Positions 45,901 through 57,400 of a stretch of DNA of 64,000 nt are shown here, piece after piece. The stretch spans positions 62,001 to 126,000 of the forward strand of contig JASANG010001414.1 in the NCBI GenBank assembly GCA_030248215.1, in the 5' to 3' direction. The translations under genes were made by a program, and so were the position numbers. The stretch is from Enoplolaimus lenunculus. Its lineage: Eukaryota; Nematoda; Enoplea; Enoplida; Thoracostomopsidae. Below the pieces are notes generated by a model, which was not told the origin of the DNA, did not search any database, and was given only the letters and a program-made list of their open reading frames with translations. Each line of letters begins with the position of its first letter. Positions within the stretch are counted from its first letter, which is position 1.

Positions 45901-48900
45901 TAATGTTGCTAGTGGACAAATGGCCAACAGAAAGTAGGTTTCTTGAGTTCTGAACATCTGTAAATTTAATTAGTAATACTCAAGAAATATATATTACAAA
46001 TAAACATAGTTGCGTATTGCGCAACATTTTAAAACCATTTTTGCTTATCACGCGTGTATACGTACCTTTTTGCCAAAAGAGCTCATGTCGCGTTAAAACT
46101 GGTGTTTGCTAGTTTGCTATAATGAGTTCTACACACTATCCATTTTGATTTCACAAAATACACCCAAGAAAATAATATTCACACATTCTTCTTATCGAAC
46201 AGGTTTTTCTTTTCCGAATTTTTGCAATACTGTTAATGCTGCAACATTGCCCAAAATACATATGTGGGGCGTTCCAGATTTAATGATATGGATATTGCAA
46301 TAAAATAACAAATGCCATATGTAAAAATCAACAAACGAAATAGACATTCGTTCATTGTAAATGTTGGACAGAAAAACGGGTACTTGTTTTTTCCATTGGT
46401 CTCAAACCTACTGAGAATTGGCGACCCCGAGAGCACACATCTGTTCTGCGGTTGTGTATTTTAGATGTTACAACACTAGTTTGTATTCCCTTGCGGTGTC
46501 AATTTTATATGTCCCTACATATGTTCAGTTAGCTAATTCTGTTTAACTGTAGCTACATTGGCAAGTAGAAATTTGTTTGCGAATTGAACATGTTTGTATT
46601 GTGTGATTTATAGAGTATCCCGTCGAAGTGGCGGCGGTGGTGGCAGCAGTCAGTTCTCAGCGAACTCACATTTAATATCAGATACAAGCGGTATTGAAAC
46701 CGAATCAAGCGGGTGCTCATCGGGCAACAGTCTAGTATCGACGTCTGCTGGATTTCAAAATCGCGATAGGTATGCATCAAGGCGCGGTAGGATGTTTTGT
46801 TACTGATAGTTGAAACAGATTGCTTTCCTGTATGTCAAATGTATAGACCGTACTGTGCTACTTCTACGTTGAGTCTCAATTTAGTAAAACTTTCTGGTTT
46901 GATTAAAATTTGTTGGCTTAGTTTTTTTAAAAATTAACAATTTTGGTAAGCAATAATATTTCGTTGTATAAGGTACGCTAGCCCCGGAAAGTAAGCAATA
47001 GCAGCCTACCTTGCGCCAGCGCAACTAATTCAATATATGTATCTTTCTTTTCATGGACTTCTGTAGATCCGGAGCTTCTCAATTGCCAGACGGTGACAAA
47101 AAGAAGTATTTCATTGGCGGAGGTGGCGGTGCTGGAGTGGTTTCTCGATTCGGGTACCTTATGATATGTATTTTCGCCTGTATATTTTTTATTTATAAGG
47201 TAATTTATATCTTTAATTTGAAAGAAATTGTATACGTGAGAACTTGTATCATTACCGAATGATGAGATAATGTAGTTTCTAACGATTTAGTTGATTTAGC
47301 TCTGTTGGTAGTTTAATTAATTAATTTTAGAGCATCAAGCAGGGAAAAGTCGCGTGGCGCAAAGCAGTTCGTTGGTTATGATGGCTGTGACAAAGAAGGG
47401 TATGGCGTGCTAAATATTAACTTTCTTCAAACTGATATTGTTTGCATCAGTTATCCAAAAGACTTGGGTATATTTATTTTTATTTAATTGATTTCTGCAA
47501 AACTAAAGAAGTAAAATTAGTCTTCTAACTTTAGCTTAATTTCACGCCTGCATATTGGGAGAGTTAGCCTGAAGTTTGCTCCTTGTTCGTCTAAAGTAGC
47601 ATGCATATTTTAAAGAACGATAAGAGCTGGTGCGTCAACAGCTGTGCCACCTGGAATGTGCACAACACAGGGATCAAAAGGAAAAATGCCCGACAATCCA
47701 TCGTCATTACCCACGTCCATGATTTTGCCCAGTAAGTAGCAAAATTGTCTGACATGCTGTTAAAACCATAAAATAGACGCTTTCTTGAAATCAAAGTTTG
47801 TTTTTCAATGTAAAAGTTTAAACATTGTCCTGCAGCTTTACTTCGCAGACAACGGAGTATCTAGAGAAACAAACTTTGACCGAAATATTTATCAAACGTA
47901 ACTTATTTCCAACCTAATGCTGTCCTTTTAGCTGTTGTAGGTTAAGATATGCTTCCAACTGTGTTTTAGCCAGGGTTGGAGCCGAAAAAACGGTTTTTCC
48001 GAAGGGTTGGAAAAACGGAAAACTGTATTTACCAATTAACTGCAGCAAATAAGTTGTGTAACAGCGACGAAACATCGCGGAAGTGCAAAAATCAACGAGC
48101 TTCGCGTAAGAGATAGGGGCGCTGATTTGTCATTTAGTAATTCCTGTTTGTTTGAGTATGTCAGACGTTTTTGCTGGTTCTGTTTTCTGTCACCGTATGT
48201 AATTTCTGTTGCTTCAGCAGAGGCCTAATTTTAATCACTACGTTTTTGCTAATCAATTATACTACTGTGATCTTAGAACGATTGTTGTATATTTTAGATT
48301 TGTTGTTTTGCTTGATCCAACCGTCCCAGCTGTGTAAACGCATTAGTTTTTAACTAAATTCGAATCAAATTCATGTAACGATTAAATTACAAATCCTGTT
48401 CGCAGATTTTTTGCCGAACTCAAACCCGCAACTTTATGGCCAGCCCAGCTGGTTGGCAGATGCTATTTTTCGACTACTGACACTTTTGTAGTGTGTTCCT
48501 TACCTTTATCATGACGTTAAAAATGTTGACAGTTTGTGAAATAGTCGGAATTCTTAGAAATGGCATTCTTATGACAAACACTTCAGATTCATCAACAAGT
48601 GCTACGTCTGCTATACAACTAGTGTACCATATGGGTGACGAAAAAATTCCTTACGTTAGCAAGTTTGTTGGTCGACCTGAAGAGTTTACATTAAAGAAAT
48701 TCAAAACAATTCTTGGCCGCAAAGGAAAATTCAAGTAGGTGAACAAGATTAATAAAAGTTTTATTGCTGACGCAAACATTTGAACAATATTGTGATTTGC
48801 AGATGACAAATTGGAACCGCGGTTTAGTTGCTATTTTTCACGTGTTAGAACAAACGTGTGTGGTGTTTAAAAAACTATTTTAACACTCTTCGTGGTTAGA

Positions 48901-49105
48901 TATATTTTATTTGCAGTAAGCTAAAACAAATATATCGATTTTTAGGTATTACTTCATGTGTGAAGATACATATTTGACAACCCCTGCGTGGCTAGAAGTA
49001 CAGGCAGACAATGAGATACTGCCAATTTATGGCTCCAAAGTACACGGTAAAGTCGTGGTTGCTGCAGACTCTGCAACCGAATCGGATTCTGCAGAAACTA
49101 TTTAA
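39942..49105 (+). CDS. AXIN1: Axin, scaffold of the beta-catenin destruction complex
   Basis: Scaffold that binds APC, GSK3, CK1 and beta-catenin to drive beta-catenin destruction and restrain Wnt signalling. Exons: 39942-40098 (TPPYLKWAESLPQLLDD), 40300-41304 (RGS domain GVSLFAEYLIDEEG... LDFWFACKAL, about residues 53-185), 42408-42684, 43029-43151 (QSSDADT), 43606-43720, 44065-44223 (FAEDLIRRLEAVERER, GSK3/beta-catenin region), 44574-44838 (NTILDEHFSR), 45249-45933 (Gln-rich), 46614-46769, 47067-47153, 47331-47399, 47625-47731, 48587-48734 and 48946-49105 (DIX domain: YHMGDEKIPYVSKF, YYFMCEDTYL, LPIYGSKVHGKV). All junctions join in phase to 1170 aa. The acceptor-like TTTTTAG before the first exon suggests an upstream exon, possibly with the tankyrase-binding N-terminus, not found here. 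The exact acceptors of exons 12 and 13 are less certain. Confidence 0.94.
41461..42073. repeat. Family J repeat, third copy (Axin intron 2)
   Basis: Begins TATTGAACGAAGC with ACTCCGAGCAATGCTCGG, then GTTTTATATTTTGTGCTCG, tandem blocks with AATTGAATGGTTACATAATA-type sequence, and the end GAGCTTCACTCAATGCATG, then GTCCCACTACGACTGGT, the same 3' border as the copy ending at 14160. Confidence 0.65.
42226..42345. repeat. Family J short derivative
   Basis: CGAGCGAAGCTCGGACTC at the left and GGCGAAACTCCGAGCTTCGT then TCAATAAAG at the right form inverted ends around about 80 bases. Probably a deletion derivative containing only the J termini. It lies 150 bases after the third J copy. Confidence 0.5.
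44961..45100. repeat. Tandem duplication, two ~71-bp units (Axin intron 7)
   Basis: AAATGCGGAGAAT... TACAA... TATGTGTTTTCAGTTTGTGT... GATGATA... GAGATGCA occurs twice in direct succession with a few substitutions. Confidence 0.85.
46325..46415. repeat. Dispersed repeat shared with 16060-16165
   Basis: AGACATTCGTTCATTGTAAA, GACAGAAAAACGGG and TTTCCATTGGTCTC align with the intergenic copy at 16085-16145. Family unknown. It lies in an Axin intron. Confidence 0.5.
47965..48035. repeat. Possible MITE end, GGTTTTTCCG motif
   Basis: AGCCAGGGTTGGAGCCG followed by AAAAAACGGTTTTTCCG and GGTTGGAAAAACGGAAAACT resembles the left end of a CAGGG-type element with its own iterated motif. No matching right end was found in the Axin intron. 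Confidence 0.3.
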
Positions 49106-50516
49106 AAGCAGACGCGGTGATCAAATACAAAACGATAAACAGCCTGTTTATCGCACGCCGTCAATCTGCTACAATAACATTGTGACGCTTCACAAGTTAA
49201 ATGTTCTGGTCACTGTATTTATGTTAATTACTCGTGGATATTGAACGATGTATGGAAAATAGACCGGCAACACATTTTACATGCAAGCTGTAGCTGTAAA
49301 AGCTCTGACTGCAAAAACTAGCACATGTTAATAATATTTCACGCTGTCTACGCACCATTGTGTTGCTTTATAGAAACTATTATTACCAATGTTAACGTTG
49401 TTAGTAGGATCATTTTTCAATTGATGCGCTAGTTATTCTGTATATATCGTGTTTTATATTTTTATTTCTTTTGTTATATTTTCTTATCTTTTGTTAAAAT
49501 TATTCTACAATTGGAATGTAGAAATATGGGGTTTTGTGTTCTAATAGTATAACGTTGCGCAATTGCGTGAGCAGTTTGTAGTAAATCACCGATACGAAGT
49601 ACTCTCTTCGGCCTAGAAACTTATTTTATACGTTGTTGAAGCTTGATTTTCACTTTGTTTGGCCAATGTATAGAATGGGTCAAAACAGTAGTATAAGCAT
49701 AAGCATATTCTTTAACCTAAGCATAAGGATAAACGTATGCCTAAGCGTAAGCAAAAATTAGTCCAACGTTTAAACTGTTGCAGTCCCGCGGAAAACCTGT
49801 CGGTCCCTGATCTATACATAGACCCACCTTTTTGTTATTAGTGCTGATGCTTCGAATCTCACGGTATACTCATTTATTAATATTCTGGAAATAAATTTTT
49901 ATGGAAACACTAAGATATTAATTGCAATATTTGGGCCTACTTGTCCTAACGCCATGACACTGTATTGAATAATGTCCGTATTTGCCAAGCGATACATTTT
50001 AGTAAATTTACGGCTTTCAATTTGGTATGAGAGCGTTTCGCTGTTGGATTCTCAGATCCTTCCCTAGTTATGCGGGATTGACATTATTGTCCCATGTTGA
50101 CTTGTCGTCAACATTAAAATTCGGGCTCTGATATTGGGTCAACCGAAAAAACTCGAACGACATATGACATTAGCTTAAACCACCGCTCTCAAATGTTCAA
50201 CGTGTACGAATCTGCATGTTTACGTGATATTGTGGGACGTTTGTGAATGTCGTCTATTACAAAATTTCAAGCATATAATATTCAACAGGACAATTTGGGT
50301 ATGTTCCTCAAGTATGCAACCATTTGAAAACATGATGGTGAATCACTGTATTCAACCGGTTCGCTCGGTTCAAATAAATCAGATCATTTATGTACACCAA
50401 CAGACATTAGTGCGTTCAGTTAACACGCAGAAGCGACATCACTACACTTTTAACTGGATCCGTTTAACCCTTTCTCACATGAATATTTTCTATTTCACCT
50501 GAGACCTACTTTTATG

Positions 50517-50580
50517 CTAGGATTCGAACTCCAGTGACTAGAGTGGGAGGCGTATACCATCACCACTCAGCTATAGGAGC
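50517..50580 (-). repeat. tRNA-like SINE head
   Basis: Read on the minus strand: GCTCCTATAGCTGAGTGGTG holds a good pol III A box (TAGCTGAGTGG) and CTGGAGTTCGAATCC a good B box (GTTCGAATCC), spaced as in a tRNA. The anticodon stem does not pair properly, so a tRNA-derived SINE or tRNA pseudogene is more likely than a functional tRNA. Confidence 0.5.
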
Positions 50581-50695
50581 TTGACGCTCGAGCCCGAGGG
50601 GGCTCTCACGTCTTGTGGTAATTTAGTACTATGTATACGTGTTGCAATGGTTAAACAAGGTGCGATATATACTATTTAACGTATATACACTTCGC

Positions 50696-50717
50696 TGAGT
50701 TGCCTACAGGCAACTCA
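50696..50717. other. Perfect 9-bp hairpin
   Basis: TGAGTTGCC, a TACA loop, then GGCAACTCA. It lies about 115 bases from the tRNA-like segment and may be part of the same repeat. Function unknown. Confidence 0.6.
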
Positions 50718-50814
50718 ATGTGAGAAGGGGTTAAAAGTTTCCGACAAAAATTTGTGTGCGTTTCCGTAATGGAAATTACGGAAATCTCCCGTTTTTAGGT
50801 TTATAGCTTAGTGG

Positions 50815-51154
50815 CAAAGTACAACCGAAGGTCTGCCTCCGGCTTCAGCAGAAAATGGGCCTCTGGCTCCGGTAGAATTTTTGCCGGAGGTTCTGGCAAT
50901 TTTGGTAAAAAAAGTTTGCAAAATTTATCTATTTAGCGCGTTTCGTTTTACTTTGTTTACAATTTTCAGGAAGGAATTTCTGAAATTTCGCAGAAAATTA
51001 GCGTAAAACCAAACAACTTAACAACATATTGCAGATATTGGCTAAACTTAACTAATTAACCATCATTTTTACCACCTAATTTTGCCTCACCTCCAGCGAC
51101 GGCAAGTTTCGTTGACTTCCGGCTCCGGTATTTTTCAACTTCGGTTACACCCTG
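50815..51154. mobile_element. CCTCCGG-motif MITE (family E), 340 bp, near-perfect 8-bp TSD
   Basis: Left end CAAAGTACAACCGAAGG with CTGCCTCCGGCTTC; right end TTCCGGCTCCGGTATTTTTC, then GGTTACACCCTG. Flanking octamers CTTAGTGG (50807-50814) and CTTAGTTG (51155-51162) match at 7 of 8 positions. Homologous to 33286-33630. No coding capacity. Confidence 0.78.
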
Positions 51155-51452
51155 CTTAGTTGTAAATCGCCTATAACTCATTCAACTTTTGATTATATAT
51201 CTACTGCAATTGCTTGACTGGAAATGAACGCTGACGAAATTCATACAAAAACCTAACCATTTAATTAGAAAGCCGAATAGATGCTAGTATGTGGCAATAT
51301 TGGCACGATTCCGATATTTTTACCATAAGTTTATACTCTGTTTCAAAGCCAGGAAAATATCAAACCCAACTTTTCCAGCTAGATTTTTGCTTTCAACGGT
51401 ATTTTTTAAAATTTCCTTATTCTCACGATCAACGAAACTGTCATAATCAACT

Positions 51453-54400
51453 CTAAAATTTAAACTGTTTATATACTTTTTGCGCTTTTGCATCAGTTTG
51501 TGCTTTCCGCTTTCTCTGAAACAAAAACAATTACAGTGTAAATAAAGCGGTCTGGAATATCTTACAATATTGTATACTAAATCAAAAGTCGTCAAGTGTA
51601 AGGCGCATACAATACAATTACTTTGCTAACTTTACTGCGTTAAATGTGTTCATTTAATGTATGTTAAAAGACACTAACCCAGCACCAAACAGGCCGAAAA
51701 TATTTAATTCAACGTACCTTTTGTTTCGCTGAATGTTCTGCAATCATATCTGACAAATCTTCGTCTTTGCCAAGTTGTTGCTCTTTCAACTTTTCTTCAT
51801 ATTTAGCTGTCATTGCTGCTGTGTTCGCGAGATCGAGTTCTTCCGGGTTTAATGCAACCTCAACTCCACCAGCATCTGTCGATCGGGTTGCGTCCATCAT
51901 TGCGTCTCCCACAACGCCTGCTTTTTTCGGCAACGCCTGAAACTGCTATTTGGAATTGAAAAATGTTTTAGTGCCTTACCCCAAAGCCAATTGTGGCAAT
52001 GATTTATATACAAATGACGGCGCCGACAGAGAAACAACTATTTCGCCGATATATATGTTTGTATGCGTGAAAATATAAGAAAAAACGCTGTGTTCAAAAA
52101 TTCGCAATACTTATTAAAGTGACCAATCGGAATCATGTTCGAAGTTATTTGATTTTAATTTGTTGTAATTATCTACCTCCACTCAATTTGTAACACGTCA
52201 TATTTTCCAAAATAACTTTTTTGTTCAACCCTCTTAAATCGCAAAATAAAAAAACCTACCGCATTTATGTCGTACACGTGGCTTGAATGCATAAACGCTC
52301 CAGCAACCTTGTCAACTTTCTTTTCTGGTAACACAGTAAACAACGCTGGGGTTTCGCCACTAAAATTCAAAAACTATTAAATAAAAACGAAACAAGATAA
52401 AACTTTTAGTCGCCAAAAATTTTTCGAACACAAAAAACGGAGAATCTGATGGCACAAAATTACGTAAAAAATGAATGCATTAAATGTAAACTATATCATA
52501 TCGATGTTGAACTTCAAGTTTAATGAAGTAAACTCAGTCTCGAACAACCATGTAAAGATCCATACCCTTCCATTTCTAGCTGTGTTTTCTTTTTCCTAAA
52601 CTCGATAGTATCAGGAGTTTCCATTCCAGCTGTAACAGACGACGACAAACCACTTGGAGTAATGAGTCTACAACCAAAAAATATTACTACATTAGAATAG
52701 TATTTAGGGCCGTAATGTTTATTTGAACCATAGTTTGAGAACAATAGACCACCTAGCAACAAACTCCACTATTGTGAAATCACAAACAATCAGCAATATA
52801 AACCCCTTCTCTAATTATTTTCATACATTTCTGCAAGTGAGCAAGTGTGACATAATATTTTAGAATATAATGTATTCCACCAACGAATTTTCGTAAAACC
52901 CCGACCTCCTTGTATCCTTTTCCTTCTACAGTTGTGACAATCCCAGTCTCATCTACAAGTCCTGCTAGTTCAAACGCCGCCAACTAACAAATCTAACAAT
53001 TACGTAGTTAAAAAAGTCCAGCAATCAAGGATGAAGTTTTCGACTCAAGCTACCCAGAAAAATACTTTCAAAACCTTGCCATGATTGTTTTTGTTCAATG
53101 ATATAATGCATCGTTCACTAAAAAATTTCATTTTATTACCGAAAATTCTATAGATAGAGTTACACGTGTCAATTTTGAAAAAAATCGTTCGTTAACCATA
53201 TCCCAACGCAAAACTTCCGTTAACCCTACCCTTACACATGTTACAGCCCTATCCTAATACGTGTCACGGAGCATTTCGCAACACGCTTTAGGGTAGTGTT
53301 AACGCAATATTGCCTTATGATAGGGTTAACGTATAACAATTTTGAAATTTGACACGTGTTAACTCTACCTTTTACTGTTTTCTTTGGCACAATAAATTTT
53401 TCATTGTAAACGATGCACAAGCATGCATTGCCAGTCTCCACCAACGAAATAACATAAAACCTGACCTTGTATTCTTACCCTTCAGCAGATGTGACAATCC
53501 CAGTCTCATTTGGATGTCTTGCTGGTTCAAACGCTGACAGTCAGAACGTTTAAAAATTCTGCTACTATCCAATCTCAAACGATCAAGGTAATTCTCTCTA
53601 GTCATGTGTCACGCTAAACTCTCATGATTCTGCCCACCCTTATTTACCCTTCTGCTGGTGTGACAATTCCAGTCTCATCTGGATGTCCAGCGGGTCCACC
53701 CGTTGTATCACCCGTTTCTACAGCTTCGTCCGCGTCAGAGTCGTCTTCAGATTCATCTTCGCTTTCTGATTCTAGCTCACCCCATAGCGTTCGGTCAATA
53801 TCATCATCTAATTGATGTCGCTGCAAGCAAAGATACAATAAATTTTACCTCGTTTCCGTTATAGTTTCACACACGCTAATCAGAACAAACCATCAATATA
53901 TGCCCTTGTACACATTTCACCCCGAGTTAAAAGCTAAGAGTAATGTCAAACCTAGTAGTTGAAAGTTAATTAAATGATAGTAAATTTTTTACAATCTTTC
54001 CGCAATACAGTCCCACACTAATATTTTCAACACGTAAGACTACCATTAATGATTTCTGTTCTACGCCAAAAACGTCACCATATAGCGCACGTCCTTGCTC
54101 GTCCACTGGAGGTTTGCCCCAGCCACCTGAGTGATAACCAAATGAACAAGACTGAAATTAATACAAAACCCAAACACTAGCATCATCCCACATTAAGCGC
54201 ATCGAAACACAGCTCTATTTAAAACTCTTTATGCAAAAACAGCAACAACTTCTTACATAGACCAGAAAAAAATTAATGGTTTAGAAGTAGAATTTTCAAA
54301 CGGTTTTCTTTTACTGACACAAAATGCGACAGAATATTTGAGCCGCAAATTTGACGCAAGTTCGACGTTTAGTGTTTTCGGATATATAAGCCATTCGGAA

Positions 54401-57400
54401 ACTCGTTTACTTACTTATTTACTCACTCATACGTCTTTAATTAGGCTTTGACTTCGACTAACTAACAAACTACACCTACTTCAGGAATAGGCGCATTAAG
54501 ACCAGGAATCCGCAAGTTCGGGTACGATGGTGGGGGACCATAACGTTGCATTGCGATTAACCATGGCGGCGGATAATTGTTCATGTTCTAAAAAACATTA
54601 AATGATATTCCATTTTGATCAATGATTAAAAAAGCTTCCAAATGATTAACAATATTAAGCAATAATTTCCTGCATTACTGTTGTGATTTCGCTTTGTGTG
54701 ACACGCCGATAACAATGGCTATGGTTGTCCGAAAACTCAATTTTCAATGTACATCTATATGATATCATAACTACAGTACAGTTAGGACTGAATCACCACG
54801 AGTGACTGTGACTGAGCACGTTTGCTTGAATGACACGCATATTTTTGCTTTTCAAATTAATTCAATTGTATGCCAATGTACTTAATTTAATTCTGTTTGT
54901 GGGTACCATACAAAACTCTATATACAATATAAAAGAAACGTAAATCAGACGCTTACCGCACCAATAGGCATGCCCAAAGCAACTCTAAGGTCGTCAGACA
55001 ACTCTCCTGGTTTCTTTTCACGCATCTTGGTTTCAGTTTCTTTACCCTGTTGAAAGATTAATATTTCTATAGTAATCATATGAATGAACATTATTTTTTT
55101 GGTTTGGATACTAGGGAAACAACCCAGAGAGATTCTGTGTGATTACCTATTGTGAATTTGATAACGAGTCGATTGCTGTTGATATTACTCCTTCACCGAG
55201 TTAAAAAATAAAACATTTAGCGTGACGAACTGCGAAAAATTATCATTATTCATTTAGTCTCACTAGACTTCGAAACTTCACCGTAGTAACTCTGCTTACT
55301 TCGTAGTAAAGTTCTCCGAGCGGCAGCATATGAGGCTTTGTCTGCCATCTGGAAACAGAAAACACACTTTGCCTGTACCACACATTTGACGCTTGACGAA
55401 GAGCCATAGCAGTAATGCCAGTAATAAAAATCTGTTTATAAGACTAGTTATGTTCCGATACCAAAATCTTTGCCGATTCTTATTTTGAAATTTTGCGAAT
55501 TCCGATTGAAAATGTAGCACGTGACGCTTCAGAGAACGAAAATATAGTACGCGACGCTTCAGAGAACGGTTAGGATTGGTATATTACATAAGTTATTATA
55601 AACACAAAAACTTTAAACCCCACGTCCGTAAACCATTGTGCGACCGGATATCCGGCTCCGGTCAAAAATCGATATTCGGCTACGGCATTTTAACCTGCCG
55701 AACGTTTTTTAAAAACTTCAAAAACTGAAACCATCATTTGTATTTATTCCAACTATCATGGAACGGATTAACTTACTTTTACATATTTTTTTCTCTCATA
55801 CAAGTAATGTAAATGTTTGCAGGTGCCCGTGTACCTTCACAATCTTGATTGGGTTAAAATAACGCTGGAAATCATAATAAAGATAACCAGCGTTATTTTA
55901 GGGACGTACAGTGTCTCAGAGTCTCCTTATTCTTAGCCCAAACTTCAGGATAAAAAGAAATTTAAAACTAAACATAATCGAAAAATAATAGCCTTAATCT
56001 GAAGCCACCCCTATATTAAAGAATATAGGGAAAAATGGGCCAAACAAGTATTGCAACTGAACGTAGCGCTACAAAAACATAGAATAGTGGAATAGAGTCA
56101 TTGTTAAAGTCATCAAAGCGCAACGGCGTGAGATACTAAGTTTTGCCACGTAGACTCCTCAAATACCTGAGGCCATGGAAAAAATAACTGTTAGCTACGT
56201 TCTGATTTTTGAATGGCATTTAACAGATTTGAATTAAATATCCGGCTCTGGAAAGTGAAAAGATATTAAAATTTCCGCCCCCGCATTTTTGGTATCCGGT
56301 CACATTCTGGTAGCGATGACTCGGCACATCCAAAACCAACCAGAATACCATTCCGCAAGTCGTAACTATTTTAAAATGCTAAAAACCAAAATTACCGGAT
56401 GACGTTGCACTATATCAACTTACCATACGAAAAAACAAAACCCCAGCTTACCTGAAAAACGCATCATGTAATTTCTGATAGTCGATATCAATTTTGCCCA
56501 ATTTCGGTCGAATCTTTTCGCGCATTTTCGCCTTCATCGCTTTTTGATCTTCTTTTTCAGTCAGTGCTGCGCGCATTTCCATGATGCCAGTCTTTTTAAT
56601 GAAGTCGGGTAGCTCAAACGGAGGTTTTTCAATTCCACGCTTTCCGGCTAAATATTTTCGCTTGAAGCACCAATGACGGGGCACTGGTACTGTATTTCTT
56701 GTAGCCTAAAATATACACATGTATTTATAAGAGCTTCAGCGATGTAAACAAAGGCCCAGCAACTAGAAATGAACTAAAGTTTGTTCAATTATAGCAATTT
56801 CAAATGTCTTTTTAACGGGTGATTAACACACAGACACGAGCGCTTTCTGCTCGGTGACTTCAAGCGGTGGAACACGAAGTATATTTCCGAATTTTATAAA
56901 AACAATTGGAAAAGTGTTTTCAATAATTTGTTCAACTTAGCAGCTAATATTGTGTCGCTACAACAACAAAGTTTATGCTGCTCTTTGAATGAACTAACCT
57001 TTAAATGAACTAGAAGTGTTGGATCCTTTGCTGTGACATCATGCCACTCAACAACATCTGGTCGAGTAACTTTCTAAAATTATGTACAACGCAGCATGAA
57101 ATGAAAATTTTTCATGGAAGGCATCCAATCTACACACGACTCAGGACTTAAAATGTGCTCAGGAAAATGACATTATTCTGACTGATTTCCAGTTATAAAT
57201 ACTAGTTTAAACTTAACTAACGAAAACAGTAATAAAATATGAATTTCTTCTTTGCGCTATTAACGATTATAACATTTTGACTGCCATTCACCTAGAACGG
57301 AACTTAATTACCCTCTTTAGTTCAGCTTACGTTCGTCACAAAAACAGCTTAAGCTTTCTTATTTTACGTTTCACATAGTTGTGAGTCTTCAGATAGTATC

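Larger units (their letters stand above)
49106..51452. other. Convergent intergenic region between Axin and SF3B2
   Basis: Axin 3' flank on the left; an AATAAA near 49886 is a possible but distant polyadenylation signal. Around 49690-49760 is a TAAGCATAAGC/GCCTAAGC-rich run. A tRNA-like segment (50517-50580), a hairpin (50696-50717) and a MITE (50815-51154) follow. The ORF 50224-50502 has no recognised motif. No other gene seen. Confidence 0.5.

Noticed and set aside
52878-53531. Exon 15 copies in SF3B2 intron 15 as mutually exclusive exons
   Set aside because: Exon 15 ends in phase 2 and joins 52667 perfectly; the copies have acceptors of the wrong phase or no donor, so inclusion breaks the frame.
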